Assembly: GCA_030533445.1 (NCBI GenBank)
Contig: CM060080.1
Location: 2,695,206-2,759,205 of the forward strand
Direction: 5' to 3'
Length of the DNA: 64,000 nucleotides
Source: Cyprinodon diabolis
Taxonomy: Eukaryota; Chordata; Actinopteri; Cyprinodontiformes; Cyprinodontidae
The notes below the pieces were generated by a model that saw only the letters and a list, made by a program, of their open reading frames with translations, did not search any database and had not been told where the DNA came from. Both the position numbers and the translations under genes were made by a program. This document shows, piece by piece, positions 57,901 to 62,239 of the stretch. The first letter of the stretch is position 1; every line of letters starts with the position of its first letter.

Positions 57901-60086
57901 GTTAGAACCTGGGTGAACTTACAGCGACAGTCTGATCTTGACACACTGGGGTTGGGTCTAATCAGCACCAGAGTAGATGCTACCACAACAGGACCTGGCT
58001 CCAACGTGAATGGAAGCACCGCTGCATCACAAAACAGCACAACCGGCACCAATGTGACTCAGAATACCACAACCGGCACCAACATGTCCCAGAATACCAC
58101 AACCGGCACCAACATGACCCAGAATACCACAACCGGCACCAACATGTCCCAGAATACCACAACCGGCACCAACATGACCCAGAATACCACAACCGGCACC
58201 AACATGAGCCAGAATACCACAACCGGCACCAACATGAGCCAGAATACCACAACCGGCACCAACATGACCCAGAATACCACAACCGGCACCAACATGAGCC
58301 AGAATACCACAACCGGCACCAACATGACCCAGAATACCACAACCGGCACCAACATGACCCAGAATACCACAACCGGCACCAACATGAGCCAGAATACCAC
58401 AACCGGCACCAACATGACCCAGAATACCACAACCGGCACCAACATGACCCAGAATACTGCAAATGGAACTGTGACAGAAGGTACAAATAGAAATTTTACT
58501 CTTAAGGAATTTTTTCTCTGATATGTTGATGGTAGGTTGTGATCTAAACTGTAGGCCATACTCTAATAGAACATAATTCAACTTAATTGTCATTACACTA
58601 TGTTATGAAAGACTACCTCTCACTCTTGCTCATTTTTCTTTCTTCTTGTTGCGAGAGGATAGGGGCCGCAAAAATAAATGGTACGAATTGGGACTAGAGG
58701 AAAGAGTGAATAGAAAACAAAAAACTGGCACCTGTAGGAACACACAGTGTGGTTTAGGCTTACCTTACATTTCCGAACAGAGTTCCTCAACCAGCTGACA
58801 TCTGCGGAGGAAGGGAAAGACAAAAATCTCCCCCAGGTGTACCACCAGCCCAGCTAAATGCTTGGCCGGTGCCCTGTCCCCTCCATCTGTGAACCGTCAA
58901 AGGTGCCAAAAGAAACAACAACAAAAAAGCCCTCAGGAGATGGAGATAAAACAGGAACATGTAACAAGTATCACAAGTACAGAGCAAGAAAATTTACTTT
59001 ACAGGTGTAGCCATTCTAAATTCCCCCCCCTTTCCTTGATGGGCCCTTGGCTGATCCCCTACAATTCCTTTTTAAACATCAATCTTTGTACTAAAATATT
59101 CTTTCTGTCATGATTTGTGGACATTAAGATCTAAAGAGAAATCGTCATCTCCTGGTCAGACCCTGTAATTCAGTGAAAGAGTTGAGTCAGAGTATAGAAA
59201 TATGCAAGTGAGGGTCACTCCAGTGGCTGGAAGTTGGAGGGGATTTTGTTAGGAGTTGCAGGGAAGAGGGCTTCCATTCGGCTGGTGTTTGATTGGGAAG
59301 GGCTATTTTGAATGGCTGCTACCATAACCCAGTGGGAGCAGTGGACTGCCATTGTGCGGCACCAGCGGAGCAGTGTGGGGGTTAAGGGTCTTGCTCAGTG
59401 ACCAAGAGTGGCAGTTCATGGGAGTGTAGCTTGAACTCAGAACCTCTGGGATCCAAGTGCAATGCCCCTAACCACTAGGCCGCCACTCCCCTAGCAACTC
59501 CCTCTACTGTGCTACTGGCCTCATTGGAGCCAAACCTGGTGCACTAGAAACATTTTTTCCCCTTTTTTCGGCAGCCTTTTAAACAGTAAAGATTGTTATT
59601 TCTATATTGGAATTTTTTAGATTTCCAACTGTTGATGTTATACAAGCTTAAAAACCAATCATAAATCCAACTGATCGAGTGAAAATGATCAAATAGATTC
59701 CCAGTTTGTGTAGCAATGGTTTGATAATGAATGGTTTGATAAAATTTCACAGGCCTTTTACTGAAGCTGTTTTCCTTTAGAATATACATTTTTAAATCAA
59801 AATGCACTTGTCTAACAAAATGTATTTTTGTTAATAGGAAACACAAACAGCTCGAGTCCAGCCCCAGTTGGTACGTCCACACCATCACAACGTAAGCTTC
59901 ACTAACAGAAAATTATTTAAAGTAGACTTTAAATTAGAAACTTTTCTCTAATTTGATCTTTTTTTTTGCTTTTCATTTCCAGCTGCAGCTACAAATGGTG
60001 TTCTAATACTGACAAAATCCCCTGCATTGGTTCTCCTTGGAGTTTTGCTCACAGCTGGTCTACAAATACTTCTACAGCCGGCCTAA
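788..60086 (+). CDS. Giant tandem-repeat mesothelin-family glycoprotein gene (3' part, 5' end outside window)
   Basis: This entry ties together all exons listed below. About 188 exons are visible and all are bounded by AG and GT; intron phases keep the frame open from exon to exon wherever the sequence is continuous. The N-terminal part is a run of about 200-residue helical modules, eleven of whose 604-residue triplets are nearly identical. The C-terminus resembles mesothelin/stereocilin-family proteins, with motifs such as LTCMYNLL, ACRPRKGR and FPFGYDSMQFDLCL. It is followed by a mucin-like stalk and a GPI-type tail, so the product is probably a cell-surface or shed glycoprotein. The family is thought to form ARM-like superhelices that act in adhesion or extracellular layers; the exact role here is unknown. 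The gene is broken in this assembly by two N gaps and an inverted block. I recognise the family but no specific orthologue, so I give no symbol. Confidence 0.85.
1026..1196 (+). CDS. Upstream diverged module, A-type exon
   Basis: This is a 171-bp phase 0-0 exon (57 residues) after TTGCCACAG and before GTAAGG. It contains VLEKLTPRQKAELIL...ALEDVEIVREVF, clearly homologous to array exon A (VLSPAQKAELLTDPESGALEDASLVREVL) but about half diverged. It is spliced directly into the first array exon B at 1795. The intron after it does not match the array introns, so the array boundary falls inside that intron. Confidence 0.8.
1321..1610. mobile_element. Non-autonomous DNA transposon (TACACTGCAAAAA inverted repeats)
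   Basis: The element begins TACACTGCAAAAA and ends TTTTTGCAGTGTA. The inverted repeat extends imperfectly to about 40 bp (AATAAGTAA...TTTCTT on both arms). The interior is AT-rich with no coding capacity. It sits in the intron just upstream of the array and is absent from the equivalent array introns. No clear target-site duplication was seen, so the superfamily is left open. Confidence 0.7.
1795..5234 (+). CDS. Array unit L1 (15 exons, 604 codons)
   Basis: Exons: B 1795-2003, C 2113-2207, D 2318-2343, E 2512-2533, F 2636-2663, G 2756-2840, H 2949-3095, I 3180-3391, J 3488-3591, K 3683-3801, L 3906-4073, M 4266-4465, N 4565-4677, O 4814-4920, A 5058-5234. A, H and L are paralogous helical exons (A and L carry an LSPxQ motif); B, I and M are paralogous, with WFQVYLLPV (B), WFQVKLVPV (M) or ELRPFLA (I) followed by a sequon-Cys near the end (NISC, NFSC, NCT); C, J and N are 95-113 bp exons; K, O and the split set D-G carry the Cys-rich start. 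As the first unit it has private variants: SMHVRSS in exon C, Lys at the end of G, and Gln in exon B (NQAVRE). All splice sites are canonical and the frame is open. Confidence 0.85.
5530..8967 (+). CDS. Array unit L2
   Basis: Exons: B 5530-5738, C 5848-5942, D 6053-6078, E 6247-6268, F 6369-6396, G 6489-6573, H 6682-6828, I 6912-7123, J 7220-7323, K 7415-7533, L 7638-7805, M 8000-8199, N 8299-8411, O 8547-8653, A 8791-8967. Differences from other units are few: VIPANISC in exon B (others VIPTNISC) and VVVTNF in exon I (others VVVKNF). The exon O acceptor reads CCTTAG, shared with L3, instead of CCTCAG. Exon C has switched to RSTLEF, shared with the other core units. The frame is intact. Confidence 0.85.
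9263..12698 (+). CDS. Array unit L3
   Basis: Exons: B 9263-9471, C 9580-9674, D 9785-9810, E 9979-10000, F 10101-10128, G 10221-10305, H 10414-10560, I 10645-10856, J 10953-11056, K 11148-11266, L 11371-11538, M 11731-11930, N 12030-12142, O 12278-12384, A 12522-12698. Private changes sit in exon J (HQMDDD, then TQFIKPYL) and exon N (MGNVV instead of MGKVV). Exon B carries REIILNL, shared with L4, I1 and I3. The exon O acceptor is CCTTAG as in L2. The frame is open throughout. Confidence 0.85.
12995..16346 (+). CDS. Array unit L4, truncated by assembly gap
   Basis: Exons: B 12995-13203, C 13312-13406, D 13517-13542, E 13711-13732, F 13833-13860, G 13953-14037, H 14143-14289, I 14374-14585, J 14682-14785, K 14877-14995, L 15100-15267, M 15462-15661, N 15761-15873, O 16010-16116, and A 16254-16346 (93 of 177 bp). 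The contig ends inside exon A. Exon J shares HQMDDD with L3. From exon K to exon O this unit shares variants with inverted unit I1 (for example TTCCACCTG in the K-L intron), while exons B to J do not. This is a patchwork pattern. Confidence 0.85.
16347..16846. other. Assembly gap, exactly 500 N
   Basis: A run of exactly 500 N is a placeholder of unknown true size. The left contig ends in exon A on the + strand. The next contig begins in the same exon A on the - strand, about 60 bases further into the exon, so the two ends face each other. Confidence 0.99.
16847..20268 (-). CDS. Array unit I3 (inverted block), truncated in exon A
   Basis: In transcription order: B 20060-20268, C 19857-19951, D 19721-19746, E 19531-19552, F 19404-19431, G 19227-19311, H 18972-19118, I 18676-18887, J 18476-18579, K 18266-18384, L 17995-18162, M 17601-17800, N 17389-17501, O 17146-17252, A 16847-17008 (162 of 177 bp). 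Private residues are STQLHQTL in exon G, QKSSPVL in exon H and ESRDTEQ in exon A. One base is deleted in the K-L intron. All coding frames stay open. Confidence 0.85.
20564..24001 (-). CDS. Array unit I2 (inverted block)
   Basis: In transcription order: B 23793-24001, C 23590-23684, D 23454-23479, E 23264-23285, F 23136-23163, G 22959-23043, H 22704-22850, I 22408-22619, J 22208-22311, K 21998-22116, L 21726-21893, M 21332-21531, N 21120-21232, O 20877-20983, A 20564-20740. Exon N has two private changes (Gln to Lys in the IPQQRL motif, and Asp to Asn in SADV). It shares an intronic TACAAC variant upstream of exon M with L4, not with its neighbours I1 and I3. The frame is open. Confidence 0.85.
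24297..27734 (-). CDS. Array unit I1 (inverted block)
   Basis: In transcription order: B 27526-27734, C 27323-27417, D 27187-27212, E 26997-27018, F 26870-26897, G 26693-26777, H 26438-26584, I 26142-26353, J 25942-26045, K 25732-25850, L 25460-25627, M 25066-25265, N 24854-24966, O 24611-24717, A 24297-24473. Private residues are LNTLAP in exon B and SPLLRQ in exon H. The K-O part is closest to unit L4. All splice sites read AG/GT on the - strand. Confidence 0.85.
27847..28346. other. Assembly gap, exactly 500 N
   Basis: This second exact 500-N placeholder lies between the A-B intron of inverted unit I1 and the middle of exon L of partial unit R0 on the + strand. Its true size is unknown. 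Confidence 0.99.
28347..29583 (+). CDS. Array unit R0, 5' part lost in gap
   Basis: Only L 28347-28420 (74 of 168 bp), M 28615-28814, N 28914-29026, O 29163-29269 and A 29407-29583 remain. Exon M starts TPEFQ instead of APEFQ. Exon A carries QGFTTS, a change shared by R1 and R2 but absent from all units left of the gap. The right-hand units thus form their own variant group. The missing exons B to K are presumably in the gap. Confidence 0.8.
29879..33317 (+). CDS. Array unit R1
   Basis: Exons: B 29879-30087, C 30195-30289, D 30400-30425, E 30594-30615, F 30717-30744, G 30838-30922, H 31031-31177, I 31262-31473, J 31570-31673, K 31765-31883, L 31988-32155, M 32348-32547, N 32647-32759, O 32897-33003, A 33141-33317. 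Exon I reads APNTVNS (others APNTMNS). Exon A begins AVLVDV and carries QGFTTS, shared with R2. Exon C has RSSLEF as in the left-edge unit L1, unlike RSTLEF in the core. The frame is open. Confidence 0.85.
33613..37049 (+). CDS. Array unit R2
   Basis: Exons: B 33613-33821, C 33930-34024, D 34135-34160, E 34329-34350, F 34453-34480, G 34573-34657, H 34766-34912, I 34997-35208, J 35305-35408, K 35500-35618, L 35723-35890, M 36083-36282, N 36382-36494, O 36632-36738, A 36873-37049. Private residues are NSLTPTL in exon B, KLLVLT in exon J and CTNNRI in exon M. The last of these replaces a Tyr conserved in all other copies. The O-A intron has a small deletion. The frame is open. Confidence 0.85.
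37345..40467 (+). CDS. Array unit R3, last unit (no array-type exon A)
   Basis: Exons: B 37345-37553, C 37661-37755, D 37866-37891, E 38060-38081, F 38183-38210, G 38303-38387, H 38496-38642, I 38726-38937, J 39034-39137, K 39229-39347, L 39452-39619, M 39812-40011, N 40111-40223, O 40361-40467. Exon H has LRKALGMF (others LRQALGMF). The final exon O ends CAA|GTAAAC; array homology stops exactly there. The next exon (40581) is a diverged A-type exon, so the frame continues into the unique region. Confidence 0.85.
40581..41611 (+). CDS. Unique module X1 (four exons)
   Basis: Exons 40581-40751 (171 bp), 40845-41050 (206), 41279-41379 (101) and 41487-41611 (125) repeat the A-B-C-K scheme with phases 0, 2, 1, 0. 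Visible landmarks are ILDSLSSGQKAEFLLEP in the A-type exon, WFQVYLPLF and NISC in the B-type exon, IVKGF at the start of the C-type exon, and FSCVNSGG...WLEENFGQF in the K-type exon. It is single copy and clearly diverged from the array. It is the junction between the homogenised array and the conserved C-terminus. Confidence 0.82.
41051..41278. mobile_element. Intronic 3' tail of a teleost non-LTR/SINE-like family
   Basis: Within this intron, about 41165-41226 reads AAAGTGCCTTGAGAAGACAT, then TGTTGTGAATTGGCATTATA and TAAATAAA. This is the tail of a common fish repeat. The same tail occurs in reverse orientation at about 53865-53925 inside another intron of this gene. It is only a short fragment. 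Confidence 0.55.
41612..43130. other. 1.5-kb intron, nothing recognised
   Basis: AT-rich intron between modules X1 and X2. Short open frames (for example 41993-42196 and 42226-42480) lack splice context and any recognisable motif. I see no terminal inverted repeats or known repeat tails. Confidence 0.5.
43131..45766 (+). CDS. Unique module X2 (four exons)
   Basis: Exons 43131-43286 (156 bp), 45147-45352 (206), 45444-45523 (80) and 45639-45766 (128) have phases 0, 2, 1, 0. The A-type exon reads EVADLLTFSQLKELAAIPSQ. The B-type exon ends NRSC...RQEM. The C-type exon uses a GTTTGT donor. The K-type exon begins DPETLKCYDGGSFYLFLKN, keeping the DPxxxxC start. It is more diverged than X1 and has a 1.86-kb intron after its first exon. 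Confidence 0.82.
43287..45146. other. 1.86-kb intron with a short repeat fragment
   Basis: Mostly AT-rich and unrecognised. A GC-richer block at about 43940-44345 and a fragment around 44560-44605 (GTCCTGCGATGGACTGGCAA, then CCTGTCCAG) stand out. The latter is a familiar teleost SINE/LINE-derived box. Open frames at 44060-44349 have no splice or motif support. Confidence 0.45.
45882..47949 (+). CDS. Unique module X3 (four exons)
   Basis: Exons 45882-46007 (126 bp), 47201-47391 (191), 47472-47563 (92) and 47819-47949 (131) have phases 0, 2, 1, 0. The last exon reads RCYDPRDPELNSTSWFFNYI followed by GSFVTFITLDDLTSF, a signature I associate with the region before the mesothelin/stereocilin C-terminal domain in fish proteins. 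There are several sequons (NNT, NFT, NAS, NSS, NST). The first intron is swollen by a transposon carrying another transposon. Confidence 0.85.
46042..47153. mobile_element. MITE family M, copy 1, split by a nested insertion
   Basis: Outer arms are GTAGTAGCCATTCAATATTT at the left and AATGGCTGCTAC at the right, which are inverted repeats. The halves 46042-46160 and 46992-47153 together match the uninterrupted copies at 48698-49003 and 59005-59322. The insertion point is a TTAA inside a GTGGACATTAA motif. All three copies lie in introns of this gene. Confidence 0.75.
46161..46991. mobile_element. piggyBac-like non-autonomous element nested in MITE M
   Basis: The element is bounded by TTAA AGGGGTCATAGAATGA on the left and TCATTCTATGACCCCT TTAA on the right: a perfect ~16-bp inverted repeat and a TTAA target duplication, the hallmark of piggyBac-type insertion. 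The interior is GC-rich (46370-46590) and open in several frames by composition, with no transposase motif. It is 831 bp including both TTAA. Confidence 0.8.
48065..48404 (+). CDS. Unique half-module X4 (two exons)
   Basis: Exons 48065-48189 (125 bp, phase 0 to 2) and 48278-48404 (127 bp, 2 to 0). They read LNVFLGDKANLELFTNPAIP and LPGILLCSPEIPSSAFASLN. The two-exon layout differs from the four-exon modules and marks the transition to the C-terminal region. Sequons NVT, NSS and NGS are present. Confidence 0.82.
48405..49097. mobile_element. Intron containing MITE family M, copy 2 (about 48698-49003)
   Basis: The MITE starts near GTAGCCATTCAAAATTTTCC and ends AAGCCGCTACTG. It includes the uninterrupted GTGGACATTAAGATCTAAAG site where copy 1 carries the piggyBac-like insert. 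The rest of the intron (48405-48697) shows nothing recognisable. Confidence 0.7.
49098..49568 (+). CDS. Mesothelin-like C-terminus, part 1 (two exons)
   Basis: Exons 49098-49310 (213 bp, 71 residues) and 49398-49568 (171 bp, 57 residues), both phase 0-0. They read SVPSTVLVSSLSSLGSVETW and SLVSLGTLIAGVPSESVEKM, Ser/Leu-rich helical repeats. Stereocilin/mesothelin-family proteins carry comparable leucine-rich helices before their conserved NKxxWxxxQ segment. Sequons NIT and NTT are present. Confidence 0.82.
49750..50850. mobile_element. Degenerate mariner-like element with long inverted arms
   Basis: The ends are AAGGGGCATTCAACAAGTAATG and, inverted, AAAAGGGCCGTTCAATAAGT. The left arm encodes RAVIPDLYLKGRTPWENFD at about 49924-49980, like the start of a mariner-type transposase. 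The right arm contains the reverse complement of the same 5' region (TCGACACTCAA...CAGAAACCACAATAA), so the inverted repeat is over 150 bp. The centre holds unrelated, partly simple-sequence DNA and no complete transposase. It lies in the intron between 49568 and 50945. Confidence 0.65.
50945..52020 (+). CDS. Mesothelin-like C-terminus, part 2 (four exons)
   Basis: Exons 50945-51091 (147 bp), 51510-51559 (50), 51656-51788 (133) and 51938-52020 (83). Landmarks in order are IPPTMLIFPDGAADISVLNK then KTWTSDQ, FFPILGDKDLDTEQLSRYVLQGF, IRACRPRKGRDKVELEEPQ and LTCMYNLLSDN. These are the clearest family signatures in the window: the ACRPR...EPQLTCMYN block is characteristic of the stereocilin/mesothelin superfamily C-terminal region. 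Phases are 0, 2, 0, 2. The intron 51092-51509 has nothing recognisable. Confidence 0.9.
52070..52805. mobile_element. MITE with TTAATCG-type ends, host of a nested element
   Basis: The left end has repeated ATTAATTGGATTAATTAATC/TAATCGATTAATCATT motifs. The right end has AATAATCGACAGATTCATTG followed by ATTAATCTTTAGTTGCAG. This combination is a common teleost MITE (reverse orientation, ending CTGCAACTAA). A second element sits inside it. Confidence 0.6.
52276..52677. mobile_element. Nested MITE with TACGACGGAGTATTAGG inverted repeats
   Basis: It starts TACGACGGAGTATTAGGGGC and ends GGCCCTAATACTCTGTCGTA; the inverted arms extend over about 50 bp, including TCTATTTCGAGAATAAA against TTTATTCTCGGAATAGA. 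The middle contains the familiar fish motif of alternating ACGAGAATAAAGTCATAAA. It has no coding capacity. Confidence 0.7.
52867..53340 (+). CDS. Mesothelin-like C-terminus, part 3 (two exons)
   Basis: Exons 52867-52993 (127 bp, phase 2 to 0) and 53150-53340 (191 bp, 0 to 2). They read NCRSYLSALGAADFTVASSI and LNRDNVEVLGNMACSLEGPD...LEKLKACKDLSDSQMMAVE. The VLGNMACSL...KACxxLSxxQ pattern resembles the Cys-containing helices of the mesothelin domain. The second exon splices across a 1.6-kb intron to 54938. Confidence 0.87.
53341..54937. mobile_element. 1.6-kb intron largely made of a teleost interspersed repeat (about 53845-54630)
   Basis: From about 53845 the sequence reads TTCAATTCATTTCATTTTAT, CTCCAATTCACAACACATGT, then GCGACAGTGGAGAGGAAAAA and CTCCAGCAGAACCAGGCTCA, a repeat I know from many fish genomes, notably cyprinodontiforms. 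It is the reverse orientation of the tail seen near 41165-41226. Open frames inside it (for example 54322-54627) are not supported as genes. 53341-53840 shows nothing recognisable apart from a poly-A-rich patch. Confidence 0.6.
54938..55287 (+). CDS. Mesothelin-like C-terminus, part 4, including polybasic exon
   Basis: Exons 54938-55028 (91 bp, phase 2 to 0) and 55167-55287 (121 bp, 0 to 1). The first reads TTWTKKTLEDLDILPLYFST. The second is unusually basic: ETKRRFLKGFMPNLRRRRTQ, then KRKLKRLFKQLSTRLAKR. RRRR and the dibasic KR pairs are candidate proprotein-convertase sites. Human mesothelin precursor is cleaved by furin at a basic site; by analogy this exon could mark a cleavage separating the repeat-bearing part from the GPI-anchored part, but that is inference. 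Confidence 0.85.
55472..56436 (+). CDS. Mesothelin-like C-terminus, part 5 (four exons)
   Basis: Exons 55472-55653 (182 bp, phase 1 to 0), 55851-56006 (156, 0 to 0), 56090-56223 (134, 0 to 2) and 56303-56436 (134, 2 to 1). They read FPFGYDSMQFDLCLDLSVLK, VQLLASVSRMATLDDISGWS followed by ITKLDTLAALM, GSAELDTIGSNLCSLES, and ARLIDVSSCSAEQKRVLYEI. The donor of the second exon is GTGCAG, weaker than the others; reading past it meets a stop at 56046-56048. These helices with paired Cys are typical of the family's membrane-proximal region. Confidence 0.88.
56501..57560. mobile_element. Older DNA transposon remnant carrying the nested hAT-like MITE
   Basis: The left end (CCGTTTCTCAATTCACAAGA at about 56502) is an inverted match to the right end (TCTTGTGAATA at about 57463 and CATATTGAGAAATGG at about 57542). 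Related motifs (AGTACGGAC against GTCCGTTCTCGGTATTC) are also inverted. The interior 57280-57460 is open in several frames but has no recognisable protein. Confidence 0.5.
56609..57273. mobile_element. hAT-like MITE (TAGGGATGCACGATAT ends)
   Basis: It starts TAGGGATGCACGATATAATC and ends ATATCGTGCATCCCTA. The flanks are CTTTTAAC and CTCTTAAC, an 8-bp target duplication with one mismatch, as expected for the hAT superfamily. The interior is rich in ATCGG/CCGAT motifs (TATCGGTATCGGCC), AT-rich in the centre and non-coding. Confidence 0.8.
57579..57673 (+). CDS. Mesothelin-like C-terminus, last helical exon
   Basis: This 95-bp exon (phase 1 to 0) follows TTGGCAG and precedes GTAAGT. It reads APQADIRALSTQNISMSVNT followed by FRSLDINVIT. 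The next exon continues directly with NVTVNNVRGLMGENLPDLKL, so this is still the folded domain before the stalk. There is one sequon (NIS). Confidence 0.85.
57823..58480 (+). CDS. Domain end plus Asn/Thr mucin-like stalk exon
   Basis: A single 658-bp exon (phase 0 to 1) between TTAACACAG and GTACAA. Residues 1 to about 52 finish the mesothelin-like domain (LMGENLPDLKLFENETVVRT...LDTLGLGLIST). A stalk follows, of about 15 copies of a decapeptide NTTTGTNM(S/T)Q ending NTANGTVTEG. Each decapeptide has two N-glycosylation sequons (NTT and NMS/NMT) and many Thr for O-glycans. The segment is a heavily glycosylated spacer holding the ectodomain off the membrane. Copy number is likely to vary between individuals. 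Confidence 0.9.
58021..58470. repeat. Coding minisatellite, 30-bp unit
   Basis: The unit AACATGNCCCAGAATACCAC + AACCGGCACC recurs 14-15 times with a strict 30-bp period. The main variable codon alternates ACC, TCC and AGC (Thr, Ser, Ser). The first and last copies are diverged (NSTTGTNVTQ and NTANGTVTEG), as expected at the edges of an array changing by slippage or unequal exchange. Confidence 0.95.
58481..59004. other. Intron start, nothing recognised
   Basis: The first part of the 1.36-kb intron after the stalk exon. It has no recognisable gene or repeat ends. Short open frames here lack splice support. Confidence 0.4.
59005..59322. mobile_element. MITE family M, copy 3
   Basis: It starts at about GTGTAGCCATTCTAAATTCC and ends ATTTTGAATGGCTGCTAC. 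It matches copies 1 and 2 through GTGGACATTAAGATCTAAAG and GACCCTGTAATTCAGTGAAA. It has no TTAA-type insertion. Confidence 0.75.
59323..59500. mobile_element. Fragment of a widespread teleost repeat
   Basis: GTTAAGGGTCTTGCTCAGTG ... CTAACCACTAGGCCGCCACT is a box seen in many fish interspersed repeats. It directly abuts MITE copy 3. The family is not assigned. Confidence 0.45.
59838..60086 (+). CDS. Linker exon and terminal GPI-signal exon
   Basis: Exons 59838-59891 (54 bp, phase 1 to 1) and 59983-60086 (104 bp, ending TAA at 60084-60086). The linker is Ser/Pro/Thr-rich (NTNSSSPAPVGTSTPSQ). The last exon reads AATNGVLILTKSPALVLLGV followed by LLTAGLQILLQPA: a small-residue region (candidate omega site around TNG) and then a hydrophobic tail with no cytoplasmic segment, as in GPI-anchored mesothelin. 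A secreted form could arise by cleavage. Confidence 0.87.
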
Positions 60087-60415
60087 ACTGGCCCTGCTGC
60101 AGCAGCTATTCTTGGGTTTTTAAGCAAATGTTATTATATTATAGTTCTAATTACAACCGTAGCTGTATTATTTATGCACATGTAGAAAAAGAAAATTAAT
60201 TTCCACTGTTTCATATCTTTCAAATTGCTTCTTGCAATTAATATTTTACTAAAGAATCAATAATATGTTACTTTTTTTGGTGGGCAAAGTACAGAAATAA
60301 TGCTTTTTAATAATAGAAATGTATCTTATTAATCAATATTCTTTAAAATATAATTATTTTCTTCCTGTACCTTCAATAGAAATGCTAATATCTAAATAAA
60401 TAAATGCAAGTTAAC
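60087..60415 (+). other. 3' UTR of the giant gene
   Basis: AT-rich sequence after the stop codon. Overlapping AATAAA signals occur at about 60395-60404 (CTAAATAAATAAATGC), so the transcript probably ends near 60415-60430. Confidence 0.6.
60395..60404 (+). terminator. Poly(A) signal
   Basis: Tandem AATAAA/AATAAATG about 310 bases after the stop codon. It is the first strong signal downstream of the coding region and is followed by a T-rich stretch. Confidence 0.6.
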
Positions 60416-61900
60416 ATAAATGTTTTGCTTTTTGTCTTTTTATACCTGACATCCATCGCCCAAAATCTAAAACACACTTTGACTGTAAATCAACTGAAAA
60501 AAATCAAATAATACAAAAATATTTATCTACTAATATATAAAGAAGGAGTGAACTTCAGAAAATTCTAAACTTATGTTTTGATAGCTTCCAAGAAAAACTG
60601 AAAAGGAATCCTATGCTACAGCTTGAAATATGATAACGATAGATGTAAAGCGATATGAAAAATAATTTAAAAAGTGGAAACAATTTGATAGTTCAGCCCC
60701 ATGTAAGCAGGTCTCATCTGTGAGGAGGAGTACAGAAAAATTTGCATAAATAACATGTTTAATTTTGTTTTTTCTCCTGAATAAAAGGTAGAATTAATAC
60801 TTGAATTTGTAATTATTTAAAGAAACACTTTCAACAAATGATTTCATCCTGTTAATTTTTTTTTAGCATTTATATATTCCTAAATATTAGCTAGGTTATT
60901 CTTTTTTTAGGTCAAACTTTATCATTCTTCTACATTTATATTTTTTATTTAGGGTTCTAAGAGAACCTTTTTTTGAACTTATCCATTAAAGTTTGATTAG
61001 GAACCAATAATTGGTAAATTGTTAGCTTCACAACTGCTGTTAACATTATGTCAGCATTACTGCTTGTACAGCTAAGTCTGGAAATTCCCACAATAACAAT
61101 TCTACATTGGATACAGGAAAGAAAGCAGAGAAGCAAACTAAGCATTCAAGCATCAATATGTTTTTGTTGTAAAATAAAATGGTATAGGTGCTATATAATA
61201 TATTAGTTTTAATGTCCAAAAAGCAGCAAAAATCCAAAATAGCAAATACAGAAATCCAAAACCTAGGACACATCCAGGAAAACACACACGTGGAGCCAAG
61301 AAACGACAAGGAACCCGCAAACAGTGACTGACCATGAGGTGTATAAATGGGAGACCAGGCTAATCAGCAGATTGGGAGCAGGTGAGGACAGAGGAGTCTA
61401 GAAGGGAGCTAAGAGAAGGAGACTGACACAAGGGGGACTGACACAAGGAATGTATAAGACCTCCAAGATATAACCAAAAACAAATAGAATAACACAAAAT
61501 GGAAATTAAACCATAAACTAGAAAACATATAAACATGTTTCAGTAAAAGGCCTAATACACACAAGGAATACAGTGGACAGGATGCTTGAACCCTTGCACA
61601 CAGAAACAATGGAAATCAAAGGTAAGAGGAGATCCATGCGCCAAGAAATCTTGGCAATAACATCTCTACTATTTAGATAAACGAGCTCAGAGCACGCAAC
61701 ACAGATTTTTACACAGATTTCTAAGTGCATATCAGGCTATCATGCGCACACTCACTTGGGAAAGCCAGAGCCAAAACACCAAACACACAAACACACACCA
61801 GCTAGATTTCAAGATAGCACTTAGTCGTGTACATACATTCATGCAATGTTGAAAGAAAGGTATAAATACTGTAGCCTGACGTAGTCCTACTCAATTCTAG
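60416..61900. other. Intergenic, no gene seen
   Basis: AT-rich flank. 61200-61480 is richer in AC/AG (ACACGTGGAGCCAAGAAACG and a CAGGTGAGGACAGAGGAG stretch) and may derive from an old repeat. Minus-strand open frames at 60957-61609 look like composition artefacts. Confidence 0.4.
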
Positions 61901-61949
61901 TCAGAATATGAGTCTGATGCTGCTCCATAGAGCTGTGATTATGGGGCGT

Positions 61950-62230
61950 GTTTTGAACGAACCAGGAAAAAAAATGCCTCTGCACTCAATTGGATAGACC
62001 TACAACCAATAAGAGCAACGGAGTGCGTGACGTATGTTAAGCGAGGCATAGTTGTTTTCAACAAAAATCAAAGAGTGCAGTTGCACGCCTGGAATAAGAA
62101 GATGAGCCTTGATCGCGTTTCTCTGTTCCTCTTTTAAAATTAATTTGCTGTCGATATCTTCTAGAACAGACCTAATAGCAGAATCTACACACCTCAACTC
62201 TCCAGCTCCAGCCATTGTTGTTGTCACCCA
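61950..62230 (-). mobile_element. Fragment of a helicase-bearing repeat (weak)
   Basis: A minus-strand open frame at 62000-62227 reads AIRSVLEDIDSKLILKEEQR + NAIKAHL, which resembles the N-terminus of RecQ-like helicases found in repetitive copies in fish genomes (LKEEQxxAIKA before a Walker A motif). The resemblance stops before any Walker A motif, so only a stub remains. Flanking GGGGCGTGTTTTGAACGAAC and CACTCAATTGGATAGACCTA look like the upstream region of such copies. Confidence 0.35.
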
Positions 62231-62239
62231 TGCGCGCTT

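Noticed and set aside
57980..58593. Minus-strand open frames of 166-188 codons with SCWCRLWYSG-type repeats
   Set aside because: These are reverse-frame shadows of the 30-bp coding minisatellite; the + strand frame has splice sites and continues the domain.
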